A stretch of 20,008 nt of DNA from XYA12-FULL-58-9 sp001798605 (GCA_036736205.1 DAINMX010000105.1:1-20008); one strand, 5' to 3'; numbered from the stretch's first letter, positions 1 to 7,431 are shown. Numbers and translations are program-made. Notes: generated by a model not told the origin, from the letters alone.

Positions 1-768
1 GCTGTGGGGGAGCTCGTTTTTTTCAAAAAGCACCATGCCATCTTTGCCGCAGGTGACCAGCACGGCCTGTGCATCGGTGAGCTGGAGCATCCTTGCCGCG
101 GCGTCGTCCCGCGCATCGGCCGAATCAATTTTGACGCCCACACCCTGACCGAGCTCGGAAAGATTCGGTGTGAGAGCGTTGACACCGCGGTAACGCGCGT
201 AATGGGTGCCTTTGGGATCGACAATGACGCGCACATCCCGCTCGCGAGCATGCGCCACCACCCCCTCGAACAACGAGGAGGTGAGCAGACCCTTCTGATA
301 ATCAGAACAAACAATGCCATCAACATCGGCGTTATGAACTATCTCCAAGACCGCCCTGACAATCGTGTTGTCGACGTCACGGGTAGTCTCCTCGTCAATG
401 CGCACAACCTGTTGTTGATGGGCAACAACCCGCATTTTGTGGGTCGTTGGTCGCGTTCCATCACGCAACACGCCAACGTGGTCAATGCCGTGAACCTCGA
501 GAAGTCGTAACAACTCATCACCACGGGCGTCTTGGCCTACGACGCCGCAGAGAGTCACCTCACATCCGAGCGCCGCGAGATTGGCCGCCACGTTAGCGGC
601 GCCACCGGGCACAGCGTGCCGATGCATCGATTCCAAAACTGGTACCGGCGCCTCCGGCGAGATCCTGTTGACCTTGCCCGTCAGGTATTCATCGAGGATC
701 AAATCGCCCACAACCAGCACCCTCGGCCGGCACCCCTCGGGCAGCATCGCACGCAACGTTTTCAACAT
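1..768 (-). CDS. rfaE1: D-glycero-beta-D-manno-heptose-7-phosphate kinase domain (RfaE1/HldE type), C-terminus cut by window edge
   Basis: Translating the minus strand from the ATG at 768 gives 256 open residues running off the window edge. This is a PfkB-family sugar kinase. It shows an early VVGDLILDEY segment, the substrate-side NRISPEAPVPVLE motif, a PGGAANVAANLAALG motif, the heptose-kinase signature TRPTTHKMRVVAHQQQVVRID, and VDPKGTHYARYRGVNALTPN before the missing catalytic GAGD region. The family phosphorylates heptose 7-phosphate in the cytoplasm for ADP-heptose and LPS inner-core synthesis. Because the C-terminal half lies outside the window, I cannot tell a stand-alone kinase (HldA/RfaE1) from a bifunctional HldE with a nucleotidyltransferase domain. 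The start lies only 7 bp after the stop of the upstream HEAT-repeat lipoprotein, so the two are probably cotranscribed. Confidence 0.9.
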   Translation of the reverse strand, partial: MLKTLRAMLPEGCRPRVLVVGDLILDEYLTGKVNRISPEAPVPVLESMHRHAVPGGAANVAANLAALGCEVTLCGVVGQDARGDELLRLLEVHGIDHVGVLRDGTRPTTHKMRVVAHQQQVVRIDEETTRDVDNTIVRAVLEIVHNADVDGIVCSDYQKGLLTSSLFEGVVAHARERDVRVIVDPKGTHYARYRGVNALTPNLSELGQGVGVKIDSADARDDAAARMLQLTDAQAVLVTCGKDGMVLFEKNELPHS

Positions 769-775
769 GAGCGCT

Positions 776-1639
776 TCACTCGTCGGCTGGTTGATTCACG
801 ATGTTGAGATGTTCCGTCTTGCCGACCGCGTCCTTGTCGGTCTTCTCTTCACCAACGCCTTCGGTGCCGGTCGCCGATTCTCTCGTCCCCACGAATGCCA
901 ACATCGATCCGGCTGTGCCAGCCACATCCTCGTCGGGATCTTCGAGAAGCTCTCGGAAAGTCGTCTCCACCGCCGTGGCAGGTCCAATCATGGCCATTGC
1001 CTTGATGGCGGCTAGACGTACCTGTTGATCCTTGTCGGTCCTCGCAAGCTCGGCAAGTGCGGGCACCGACGACGACGCCTTCTTGCCAATCTTGCCCATG
1101 GTCTTCACCAGGAACAGTCGGACAGGAGTGTAGGGATCGTTCAATCGCGATTGCAGTAGCGCCGCGCCAGGTTCGCCGAGTGCAACCAAGACATCCCGAG
1201 CCTTGTCTGACAGATCGGCATTACCAACACCGGTGACCGCAGACACAAGCTCCTCGCCAGCTTTTGCGTGCTTGGCGTCAATGTTGATGAGCGCAGCGGC
1301 CGCGTGCAGCCGAATCACCGGTTCGTCTCGAGCAAGCGCGCTTTCCAGTGGCACCACAGCGGGCTGCCCCATCTTGGCCAATGCGAGCTCCGCGAACTCG
1401 CGCACGCCAGGATTCGAGTCATCGAGTCGCTCGACCAACTTCGGAATGGCCTTCTGCGCCGGCACCCCCATCTCGCCGATGGCCTCGCAAGCGTTGCGCC
1501 GCTCAAAATCCTGCTCCGAATCGATGTCGTACATCCACGATGAGAGGGTACGACCACTGTAACTCGGTTGCTGGTCACAACCGGCGAGTGTCACCATGCA
1601 AACGAAACAAACTGCCCTAGGGGTGAAATTGCGAACCAT
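776..1639 (-). CDS. HEAT-repeat lipoprotein
   Basis: The product is a 287-residue exported protein. The N-terminus is a short basic region, a hydrophobic stretch and a lipobox (VTLAGC, Cys21), so it should be lipid-anchored. The body is built of about six helical HEAT-like repeats, each about 30-40 residues with alternating VR..A...L..IG patterns, roughly residues 45-255. The C-terminal 30 residues are charged and low in complexity. HEAT repeats usually form a protein-binding solenoid; the partner is unknown. I chose the ATG at 1639 because GGAAAG lies just upstream and the signal peptide then starts correctly. A GTG at 1675 would add 12 residues in front of the signal and is less likely. The rfaE1-like gene follows after 7 bp. 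An LPS-related role would be a guess from that neighbour alone. Confidence 0.88.
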   Translation of the reverse strand: MVRNFTPRAVCFVCMVTLAGCDQQPSYSGRTLSSWMYDIDSEQDFERRNACEAIGEMGVPAQKAIPKLVERLDDSNPGVREFAELALAKMGQPAVVPLESALARDEPVIRLHAAAALINIDAKHAKAGEELVSAVTGVGNADLSDKARDVLVALGEPGAALLQSRLNDPYTPVRLFLVKTMGKIGKKASSSVPALAELARTDKDQQVRLAAIKAMAMIGPATAVETTFRELLEDPDEDVAGTAGSMLAFVGTRESATGTEGVGEEKTDKDAVGKTEHLNIVNQPADE

Positions 1640-1839
1640 CGGCTTTCCTTTCCCACAAATGTGAACCCCATCCACGGCCCACAGGTGTCACGCGCACGTC
1701 AGGGGCCAATTTGTACCACGAAGCTATCGCCAGTACTCAAGTCATAAAAGTTCCGTACTCCAGCACGCACCCATGCACGAGAACAGATAGCCAAAGATAC
1801 GCGCGCATCGGGCCAAGTGTACCGATTTCCTTGAAGTCG

Positions 1840-1911
1840 AATCTACTCTAGAGTGCACCGCATGCACCGCAATCATGAAAGACATTCTTGTGGTCATTCT
1901 AGAGGTAGATT
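1840..1911. repeat. Imperfect inverted repeat enclosing a 9-bp tandem repeat
   Basis: The arm at 1840-1855 (AATCTACTCTAGAGTG) matches the reverse complement of 1895-1911 (AATCTACCTCTAGAATG) except for one inserted base and one mismatch. Between the arms, TGCACCGCA occurs twice in exact tandem at 1854-1871. The layout suits a protein-binding site or an RNA stem with a large loop. It could also be a remnant of a small mobile repeat. No function is shown by the sequence. Confidence 0.5.
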
Positions 1912-2025
1912 GTAGAGCCGTGCTGGCTGGTTTGGCTGACAAAATTGATTGCGTCAACTCCAGGGCCGCCTGCGTGGTGCTTCCCGCCCTCTTGTTGCTC
2001 ACACTTGAATGTCATGGCACGGTTT

Positions 2026-2048
2026 CGGGGGGCGATACGCCTTCCCCG
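2026..2048. other. GC-rich hairpin with a 2-nt bulge
   Basis: CGGGG-GGCG-ATA-CGCC-TT-CCCCG folds into a nine-pair stem with a three-base loop and a TT bulge. Neither strand has a run of T after it, so it is not a standard Rho-independent terminator. It could be part of a structured transcript or a chance dyad in GC-rich DNA. Confidence 0.35.
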
Positions 2049-2311
2049 TGCGCCGATGGCGAGGTTACGTCATGGTGCCGCTGTGGGGAGCGAGTGGTCG
2101 ATGTAGAAAGGGATCAAGGATCCAAGAGGTGCGGGGTACGGGAGTTACGAGTTGCAAAGGCTTTTTCTCCTTTCTCCATGCGCTCCTTCTTGCTTGGACT
2201 TTGCCCGCCAATCGTCCTGCTGAGGAGGTGTGTCGTCGAGCACCCTGTCGCCAGTGAGGAAGTTAGTCGAAAGAATCACGAGGTTGATCTTGATGGTCCT
2301 GAATACGCCGC

Positions 2312-3001
2312 TCAGGTGAAGTTAAGGCACAGCGAATCGTTGTTGTCGATGTACTCCATCGACTCCAGGGGTACCGACTCATTGGGTACGATCTCAAGCA
2401 TGTCAAACGCTTCGTCCCCTTCGGCACAGACAGTGCGTGCAAGATTGAAACCTGGGACCATAGCCTCCGGGTTAACAATCAGCATGTTCTCCTGCGCAAG
2501 AAGTGTTCGCAGAGTCTCGTTGACGTCTCGGGCGAAGATCGCGATGTGGCCGGGTGCCATGCCGCGCAAAAGGTCATCACCGGGAGCAGGTTCCATCTCG
2601 CCCGAGGTCGTAAGACTTCCATCGCCGTCGAGGTCATCGAAGGCCACGATAAAACCAGTACCGACATAGCCTCGAGTTCCCCTTTCTGCATCAGAATAGT
2701 CGTTGAGATCTTCTGACGCCGGCTCGTCGTACAGAGCAAGGGTGAACTCAGACGGGAAGCTTGCATCTGACACAGAGGCAACTTGGGTGCTAATCGTGTC
2801 TCCGTTCTTGGCGAAATTGTACCAGACCACGCCAACAAAGGTGTCCACGGTCGCAGTCGAGGCGTCGAGCGATTGCACCACTCCGTTTACCACAAACCGC
2901 GGTTCCCCTTGATAGGTCTTGTCTGTCAGATCGTCGCCGCAAGCTGCGGCAATCAGGGTGACTCCCACAACTGTCAGGATTTTGGTGTTCAGCGTTTTCA
3001 T
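2312..3001 (-). CDS. Hypothetical lipoprotein
   Basis: The gene encodes 229 residues with a clear type II signal peptide: a basic start MKTLNTK, a hydrophobic core, and the lipobox LIAAAC with Cys21. The mature part is acidic and looks like a secreted beta-rich domain. A DDLDGDGSL segment near residues 126-134 resembles a calcium-binding loop. I do not recognise the family; similar orphan lipoproteins are common in Myxococcota-like genomes. The start is fixed by AAAGGAG at 3008-3014, six bases before the ATG. A 6-bp hairpin (3015-3035) sits directly upstream of this ribosome-binding site. The caspase gene ends 85 bp upstream on the same strand, so readthrough is possible, but the gap suggests a separate promoter. 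Confidence 0.75.
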   Translation of the reverse strand: MKTLNTKILTVVGVTLIAAACGDDLTDKTYQGEPRFVVNGVVQSLDASTATVDTFVGVVWYNFAKNGDTISTQVASVSDASFPSEFTLALYDEPASEDLNDYSDAERGTRGYVGTGFIVAFDDLDGDGSLTTSGEMEPAPGDDLLRGMAPGHIAIFARDVNETLRTLLAQENMLIVNPEAMVPGFNLARTVCAEGDEAFDMLEIVPNESVPLESMEYIDNNDSLCLNFT

Positions 3002-3014
3002 TCTTGGCTCCTTT

Positions 3015-3035
3015 GCGCCCGTTGTTTTTGGGCGC
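3015..3035 (-). promoter_or_regulatory. Hairpin abutting the ribosome-binding site of the lipoprotein gene
   Basis: GCGCCC (3015-3020) and GGGCGC (3030-3035) are perfect complements around a 9-base loop. On the minus strand the stem is followed immediately by AAAGGAG and then the ATG at 3001. No T-run follows. Its position suggests an effect on translation start or on mRNA stability, but the evidence is only geometry. Confidence 0.35.
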
Positions 3036-3086
3036 GTTCATGGTTCGCCAAGATGACCCGCGACCGACAAATTGCGGACAAAGAGA

Positions 3087-4646
3087 TCACCACGATTTTC
3101 CAATCCCGGCGAGAAAGATGCCCTGAACCGGCGTCCGCGCCTCCACGGAAAAAAGGCCGGTCTTTTGGCGCAAATACGAAACTCGCAGTGTGGACTCTAG
3201 GCCGACGAAGAATCCCCAGGGGAGATGGACGTCTGATCTCACCAAGGCATCAACAATAGGAGCCAATCGTTTTCGCGGCGGGGCCAAACGCTTTCCAGAA
3301 TACCGTTGGTCAAAATACACTCCACCAATTTTGAGTCCCCCAGACAACGCAAACGCCCCGACGTCAAAAACCTTACGTGCGCCAATAGCAGCCGCAATGC
3401 CAGTGAGCGTACTATCCAGAGCTTCACCGTCATGACCACTGCGCATCAAGGCCAGGTTTGCGTCGAGTGTCACTGCTGACATATCCCAAGCAAAAGAAGC
3501 TTTTGTTGTCCATGGAAACGAGAATCCAGGAAGCACAGGCGTTTCGGCCCCGGCCCACATGCCAACAGAAAATGCCTTCCTGACTTGTCCGCCTTTTCTG
3601 GCGAGCTGGGCGTATTCTATTGTCCGCATGTCGATTTGTGCGAGGTCGATGACTCCGACATCTTTCAAAGTTACGTGTCCTTCAAAAAAGCGCTCCGGGA
3701 GACGTCGCTGTATGAAATATCGCCCAGGTTTGAGCCAAGCGGTGCGAGGCTCGTTGCGAATGTTGGCTTCAAGAGCCAAGGCTCCGTGGGGACCGTTCTC
3801 CCTGATCAAGTATTGCCCTGATCCTGAAAGCTTCAACCCACCGAGTTTTTCGCCCTGACCTGGACGGGATAGCACCAAGTCAGCACGCCCCTTCAGATCG
3901 TAAAAATAGGTTGGATGTTGGAGACCGGCCATTGTTGAGGCCGTACTCGCGACCGTCCTGTCGGATGCATACTGAAAAGCCTCAGCCAGTGTCACGTTTC
4001 CGTCTTCGTTGTCATCAGCAACGCCGTGTAATGCTGCCAGAAAGTGGTGTGTGAAGAACGAGCTTCCCAGCTCATCGGATTCTTGGGCACTCTCGCCCGC
4101 TGTCGTTGACGACAGAACGGCGAAACCCTCTGGGGCAGGTGCGTCCAACGCTGGCAAGGCAAATGGCTCAGTTAGCTTTGTTCCCTTCACACGCGTGGCT
4201 TGTCCAGATCGACATGCGTCAACCACGAGGATGCGAGCAGTTGCCGACGAGCCTGCTGTCTGGTTGCGCAGCTCGTCCCAGGGAAGATGGGTCCCCTTGA
4301 GATGCAAAGACAGAGCATCCGCGTGGCCGGAATAGAAAACCATGAGCAAAGTGTTTGTTTGTGCACTCTGCTCGGATCGTATTCTTGCATTGAGTCGCGC
4401 AAGAGCGTCACGGACGCGATCGGCAGACGGTTCCTCCAGAATCACCATGTTGTCGGGTAGGAATCCACCGAGACGGCGCAACGTTTCGCCCATACGTTGA
4501 ATATCGTCGAGGGCGTATCGCAGCGGGGTCTCTCCGGAATCTCCATGGTTGGCACCAACCAAAAGAGCGTAGCGGTTTTCCATCGCGTTGGTCTTCAACG
4601 CAGAAAACATGACGACCGCTGCTATCCCAATGACACGAACCAGCAT
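3087..4646 (-). CDS. Exported caspase-like (peptidase C14) protease with C-terminal beta-rich domain
   Basis: The product has 519 residues. It starts with a signal peptide (residues 1-21) and then a caspase fold. The first strand is NRYALLVGANHGD. The catalytic His lies in FYSGHAD (His108) and the catalytic Cys in DACRSG (Cys145). A typical SSFFTHHFLAALHG segment follows near 195-208. An acidic loop (DDNEDGNVTLAEAF, about 211-224) and HPTYFYD close the domain, as in other bacterial caspase homologues. Residues 260-375 look beta-rich. Residues 375-519 alternate polar and hydrophobic positions and end in Trp, like a small outer-membrane barrel; this last point is inference. The protease would act in the periplasm or at the outer membrane. 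Its gene follows the anti-sigma gene by 9 bp, so it is very likely in the ECF operon. Its substrate is unknown. Confidence 0.88.
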   Translation of the reverse strand: MLVRVIGIAAVVMFSALKTNAMENRYALLVGANHGDSGETPLRYALDDIQRMGETLRRLGGFLPDNMVILEEPSADRVRDALARLNARIRSEQSAQTNTLLMVFYSGHADALSLHLKGTHLPWDELRNQTAGSSATARILVVDACRSGQATRVKGTKLTEPFALPALDAPAPEGFAVLSSTTAGESAQESDELGSSFFTHHFLAALHGVADDNEDGNVTLAEAFQYASDRTVASTASTMAGLQHPTYFYDLKGRADLVLSRPGQGEKLGGLKLSGSGQYLIRENGPHGALALEANIRNEPRTAWLKPGRYFIQRRLPERFFEGHVTLKDVGVIDLAQIDMRTIEYAQLARKGGQVRKAFSVGMWAGAETPVLPGFSFPWTTKASFAWDMSAVTLDANLALMRSGHDGEALDSTLTGIAAAIGARKVFDVGAFALSGGLKIGGVYFDQRYSGKRLAPPRKRLAPIVDALVRSDVHLPWGFFVGLESTLRVSYLRQKTGLFSVEARTPVQGIFLAGIGKSW

Positions 4647-4655
4647 GTGGTAGAC

Positions 4656-5345
4656 CTACAGTTCAAGCTCACGTTCTTGGCATTTCCCTTCAGAGGTGAA
4701 ACGCCCAGCCATGTATTTGTCAGACACCCCCGTGCAGAGAAATACCTTCAATCTCGTTTCCCTCTCGGACGTAACCTCAACACCAATCGGCAGCCATCGG
4801 TCGGTGCTGATTGCCCCGACATAGTATTCAACCCAAGTGGACTTCTCCCAGCCCTGTACCACGACCCATGTGTCACTTGGTCCGTGAACTCGCAGGCGCA
4901 GTTGGTCACCAGGTCTGAGCGACTGGATCTGCTCTACGGGGGTATCATTGAACAGCGTTGAACCATCACGCATCACGGTCAGCGAGATGCCTATGTCCCC
5001 CTTCATTCGCGTCCCGCTGTCCTCCCGTTGTGGTAGAGCGACAAGAAAAACAGCAGCAAAGCCAACCGCGACCATCGCACCAGCCGGTTTCCACAGCCAT
5101 AAAAGATTGGTTTTGGACGATGGCGTATGGGTGGCCAACAACTCTCCTGGAATACGCTCGTACTTGGCAGCATCGACCTGTCTTACTTCCTCTTGGACGC
5201 GCGCCGCACAATGCTCACATCGCCCCAGATGCTCTTGAAAAACCGCTCGTTCCCGTTCAGCGACATCGCCAAGCGCGAAACGCGAGATCTGCCACGCCGA
5301 AAGACAATCCCGAGATGGCTTCGGACGCGCAAAGAGTTCAGTCAT
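4656..5345 (-). CDS. Zinc-finger anti-sigma factor with periplasmic sensor-like domain
   Basis: This 229-residue protein fits the ZAS anti-sigma layout. The cytoplasmic N-terminus carries Cys14 and the HLGRCEHC motif (His39, Cys43, Cys46), which should bind zinc and hold the sigma factor. One transmembrane helix lies at about residues 82-104. The outer part (105-229) contains LRPGDQLRLRVHGPSDTWVVVQG and resembles DUF4384-like beta domains found with caspase homologues. The gene overlaps the end of the ECF sigma gene by 8 bp (5338-5345), so translation is likely coupled. The expected role is to keep the sigma factor at the membrane until an envelope signal arrives. The caspase gene starts 9 bp downstream. 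Confidence 0.87.
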   Translation of the reverse strand: MTELFARPKPSRDCLSAWQISRFALGDVAERERAVFQEHLGRCEHCAARVQEEVRQVDAAKYERIPGELLATHTPSSKTNLLWLWKPAGAMVAVGFAAVFLVALPQREDSGTRMKGDIGISLTVMRDGSTLFNDTPVEQIQSLRPGDQLRLRVHGPSDTWVVVQGWEKSTWVEYYVGAISTDRWLPIGVEVTSERETRLKVFLCTGVSDKYMAGRFTSEGKCQERELEL

Positions 5346-5838
5346 TGCTGTGATTCTCCGTGCTCAGCCCCAAAAGCTTCTGAGCCTTGGCGCAGAACCG
5401 CTCAAGCCGTCTTCCAACTGTCCGTCGCTCCATTTGAAGCAACTCCGCAATCTCCTCCTGTTCCATCCCATCGACGTAGTAGTAGATTGCTATCTCTGCC
5501 TCCTCGCGGCCAACCAGCCCCAGGATTCTGCGTAACGCTGGTCTGTCGGTTGGATCGGACGCGGATGGTGACGTGTGAGAAGCCTGCTCCTCCAGGAGTT
5601 CTTGTCTTCTCTTGGCATCTCGCAGACGGTTCAATGCGAGATTCGTTGCGGCACGGTACAGGAAAGCGGCCGTATTGTCCTCCGAAATCCCCTTGCGCCG
5701 GTACTCCAGAAGCTTCATGAAGGTCTCCTGCGCCACATCCTGCGCAGCCGCTTCGACGCCCAGAATCCTCAAAGCCCGTCCTCTCACCATTGTGATGTGA
5801 GACCGGTATGCCTCTCCCATGTCGCGCACAAACGTCAT
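5338..5838 (-). CDS. ECF-family RNA polymerase sigma factor
   Basis: The 166-residue product has the two-domain plan of ECF sigma factors. Region 2 contains AQDVAQETFMKLLEYR, close to the family DxxQExF motif, and AAFLYRAATNLALNRLRD. Region 4 ends with the helix-turn-helix MEQEEIAELLQMERRTVGRRL. I chose the ATG at 5838, preceded by AGAAGAAAG. An upstream start at 5913 would add 25 residues with no sigma similarity. The stop overlaps the anti-sigma start (ATGACTGA), the usual sign of a sigma/anti-sigma pair. The 213 bp upstream should contain an autoregulated promoter, but I could not identify a convincing ECF -35/-10 pair by eye. Confidence 0.93.
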   Translation of the reverse strand: MTFVRDMGEAYRSHITMVRGRALRILGVEAAAQDVAQETFMKLLEYRRKGISEDNTAAFLYRAATNLALNRLRDAKRRQELLEEQASHTSPSASDPTDRPALRRILGLVGREEAEIAIYYYVDGMEQEEIAELLQMERRTVGRRLERFCAKAQKLLGLSTENHSND

Positions 5839-6051
5839 CGCGCTTTCTTCTAGTTGACACGGCAGGCGGAGTCTACGGACAAGAATCGGTGCGCGTCTTG
5901 AGGAGTCACCCAAAGAATTTCGGTGGCCATTTCAACAAACGGATTGTCTTTGTCTCGAGGCTAGCCGGAGCATGGCTCGCAAGTCACGCCATGCGCGCAA
6001 CAGGAATTGAAAGTGCATGTCGGCGTGCCGATATGGAACGTAATGATATGT

Positions 6052-6462
6052 TTACGGCTTCAAGCCCTTGTCTATGGCCGCGTAGAGTGCCTCAATGTTG
6101 TCCTTGTTTTTTCCCCAGTCATGCATCTGACCAGTTGTCGAAGTCAGGTCAACGCGGGTCTCGGTGTCAGATTGTTTCTTCACAATTGCAGTGATGGTGT
6201 CGCCCCAAGTCCAGATACTCGTTGGCGCTTGAAGGACGAACGTCCCGGCATCGCGGTCAACAGTGGTGAGTTTCCACCCAAGGTTTTCGGTCGCCGATTC
6301 AACGGCAACGTAAACGTTTTCGACAGGTTGCGCGAACACTCGTGCCTGCAATTCGTCGTAGCCTTCGGGTGCCGGTTGCACCGTTGTTGCCCCGCTACCC
6401 GTGCCACACGCACTGGCCATTGCACCTATAACAACTCCCAGGACCGAGATATGCCGTTTCAT
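6052..6462 (-). CDS. DUF1499-like lipoprotein
   Basis: The gene encodes 136 residues. A basic start (MKRH), a hydrophobic core and the lipobox MASAC mark a lipoprotein. The mature domain reads as YVAVESATENLGWKLTTVD, then a beta stretch ending in TRVDLTSTTGQ, then DWGKNKDNIEALYAAIDKGL. This order of helix, strands and N..I..L helix resembles DUF1499 proteins, whose function is not established. The start is fixed by GGAGGAG before the ATG at 6462; a longer frame from 6549 lacks a good site and would bury the signal peptide. It lies 133 bp downstream of nuoK and 213 bp upstream of the ECF gene, all on the minus strand, and is probably its own unit. Confidence 0.75.
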   Translation of the reverse strand: MKRHISVLGVVIGAMASACGTGSGATTVQPAPEGYDELQARVFAQPVENVYVAVESATENLGWKLTTVDRDAGTFVLQAPTSIWTWGDTITAIVKKQSDTETRVDLTSTTGQMHDWGKNKDNIEALYAAIDKGLKP

Positions 6463-6561
6463 GATTCTCTCCTCCATCAACAACAACGCCATGATAGCGC
6501 CGTCTTCTGCTCGACCCGCAAGGGACTCTCGAGGGACAAAAATCGGCACAGGCCCCTCAGT

Positions 6562-6579
6562 TCACCGCCGCGCTTCCAT
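6562..6579 (-). other. Five-codon open frame with strong ribosome-binding site just after nuoK
   Basis: Nine bases after the nuoK stop lies the end of a spacing-perfect signal: GGAGG at 6588-6592, eight bases, then ATG-GAA-GCG-CGG-CGG-TGA. Complex I operons normally continue with nuoL at this spot. The signal may be a leftover nuoL start after a rearrangement, a tiny leader peptide, or chance. The sequence after it shows no nuoL similarity in any frame I read. Confidence 0.3.
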
Positions 6580-6595
6580 TCGGACTTCCTCCGGT

Positions 6596-6916
6596 TCAGG
6601 TCTCGTCGCGCAGGGCGTCGAGCTCGTCGACCTCAATGGTCTGGCGGGTACGGAAGATACCGATGAGGATGGCGAGGCCAACGGCGGCCTCAGCGGCAGC
6701 AATTGCCATGACGAAGAATGCGATGGCATGGCTGCCGTTGTCGCCATATTGACGGCCGTAGGCAACAAATACGATGTTAGCGGCGTTGAGCATGAGCTCT
6801 ATGCTCATCAACACCATCAGAGCGTTGCGCCGCCAGATAGCACCCGCTGCACCGATGCCAAACAAGAGCGCCGCCACTGTGATGAAATGCGTAGGTCCAA
6901 TCACCGAGTCAATCAT
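6596..6916 (-). CDS. nuoK: NADH-quinone oxidoreductase subunit K
   Basis: The product has 106 residues and three transmembrane helices, as expected for the small membrane subunit of complex I. The buried glutamates used in proton pumping are present: Glu40 in MSIELMLNAAN and Glu76 in IAAAEAAVGLAI. The C-terminal 15 residues (after GIFRTRQTIEVDEL) form a short acidic tail. The start overlaps the nuoJ stop by ATGA, so translation is coupled. Normally nuoL, nuoM and nuoN follow; here they do not. Confidence 0.96.
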   Translation of the reverse strand: MIDSVIGPTHFITVAALLFGIGAAGAIWRRNALMVLMSIELMLNAANIVFVAYGRQYGDNGSHAIAFFVMAIAAAEAAVGLAILIGIFRTRQTIEVDELDALRDET

Positions 6917-7431
6917 GTCAGCCTCTTCATACCTAACACCACTGCCCCAACCACCGCGACGAGGAGCAGAACCGAGATCGCCTCGAACGCAAACAAGTAG
7001 TTGCCAAGCAGCAAGGTACCGACTGCCTTGACCGTGCCATCCACCGCCTGTGCTTTTCCCCCTGATACCGATGTCACAATCTGAAAGGTGAAATACGCCG
7101 CGGCACCCAAGCCCAAGACTTTGGCCACCGACAGATACGCCGGCCGCACCCCCGCGTCAGGTCCTAGATTGAGCAACATGATAACAAAGATAAACAGAAC
7201 CATGATCGCGCCGGCGTAAACCAACACTTGCATGGCCGCGACAAACGACGCACCGAGAAGAAGATAAAGCACCGCCACCGAGCACAGGGAGACGATCAGC
7301 CACAGGGCCCCCCGCAATGGGCTCCTAGACAGCACCGTCATCAGGGCGCCAACCACGGCAACTGCGGCACCCAGATAAAAAAACCATCCTTCGACAGAAT
7401 CGAGACCGCTATGGGCAAAAAACGCGCTCAT
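6913..7431 (-). CDS. nuoJ: NADH-quinone oxidoreductase subunit J
   Basis: This 172-residue membrane protein has five hydrophobic helices and the NuoJ core SPLRGALWLIVSLCSVAVLYLLLGA followed by AAMQVLVYAGAIMVLFIFVIMLLN, which includes the helix with the pi-bulge important for coupling. I place the start at the ATG ending at 7431, which shares bases with the nuoF stop (TGATG). A start at 7449 would lie inside nuoF and has no advantage. It is directly joined to nuoF, whereas the usual order places nuoG, nuoH and nuoI between them. Confidence 0.95.
   Translation of the reverse strand: MSAFFAHSGLDSVEGWFFYLGAAVAVVGALMTVLSRSPLRGALWLIVSLCSVAVLYLLLGASFVAAMQVLVYAGAIMVLFIFVIMLLNLGPDAGVRPAYLSVAKVLGLGAAAYFTFQIVTSVSGGKAQAVDGTVKAVGTLLLGNYLFAFEAISVLLLVAVVGAVVLGMKRLT

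Larger units (their letters stand above)
1640..2311. other. Gene-poor intergenic region, 672 bp
   Basis: I see no convincing gene here. Short open frames on both strands lack ribosome-binding sites and family resemblance. The region sits upstream of the HEAT lipoprotein gene and downstream of the lipoprotein gene at 2312-3001, both minus strand, so it should hold a terminator and a promoter. It contains an imperfect inverted repeat (arms 1840-1855 and 1895-1911), a perfect 9-bp tandem repeat (1854-1871) and a GC-rich hairpin (2026-2048). These are listed separately. Confidence 0.6.

Noticed and set aside
1742..2002. Open frame of 86 codons on the minus strand in the gap
   Set aside because: It uses a GTG start without a ribosome-binding site and has no protein-like pattern I recognise.
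1875..2669. Open frame of 264 codons on the plus strand across the gap
   Set aside because: Half of it is antisense to the lipoprotein gene at 2312-3001; there is no ribosome-binding site and no domain.
5839..6051. ECF-type promoter upstream of the sigma gene
   Set aside because: I expected an autoregulated GGAAC-like -35 and CGTC-like -10, but no pair with suitable spacing was convincing by eye.
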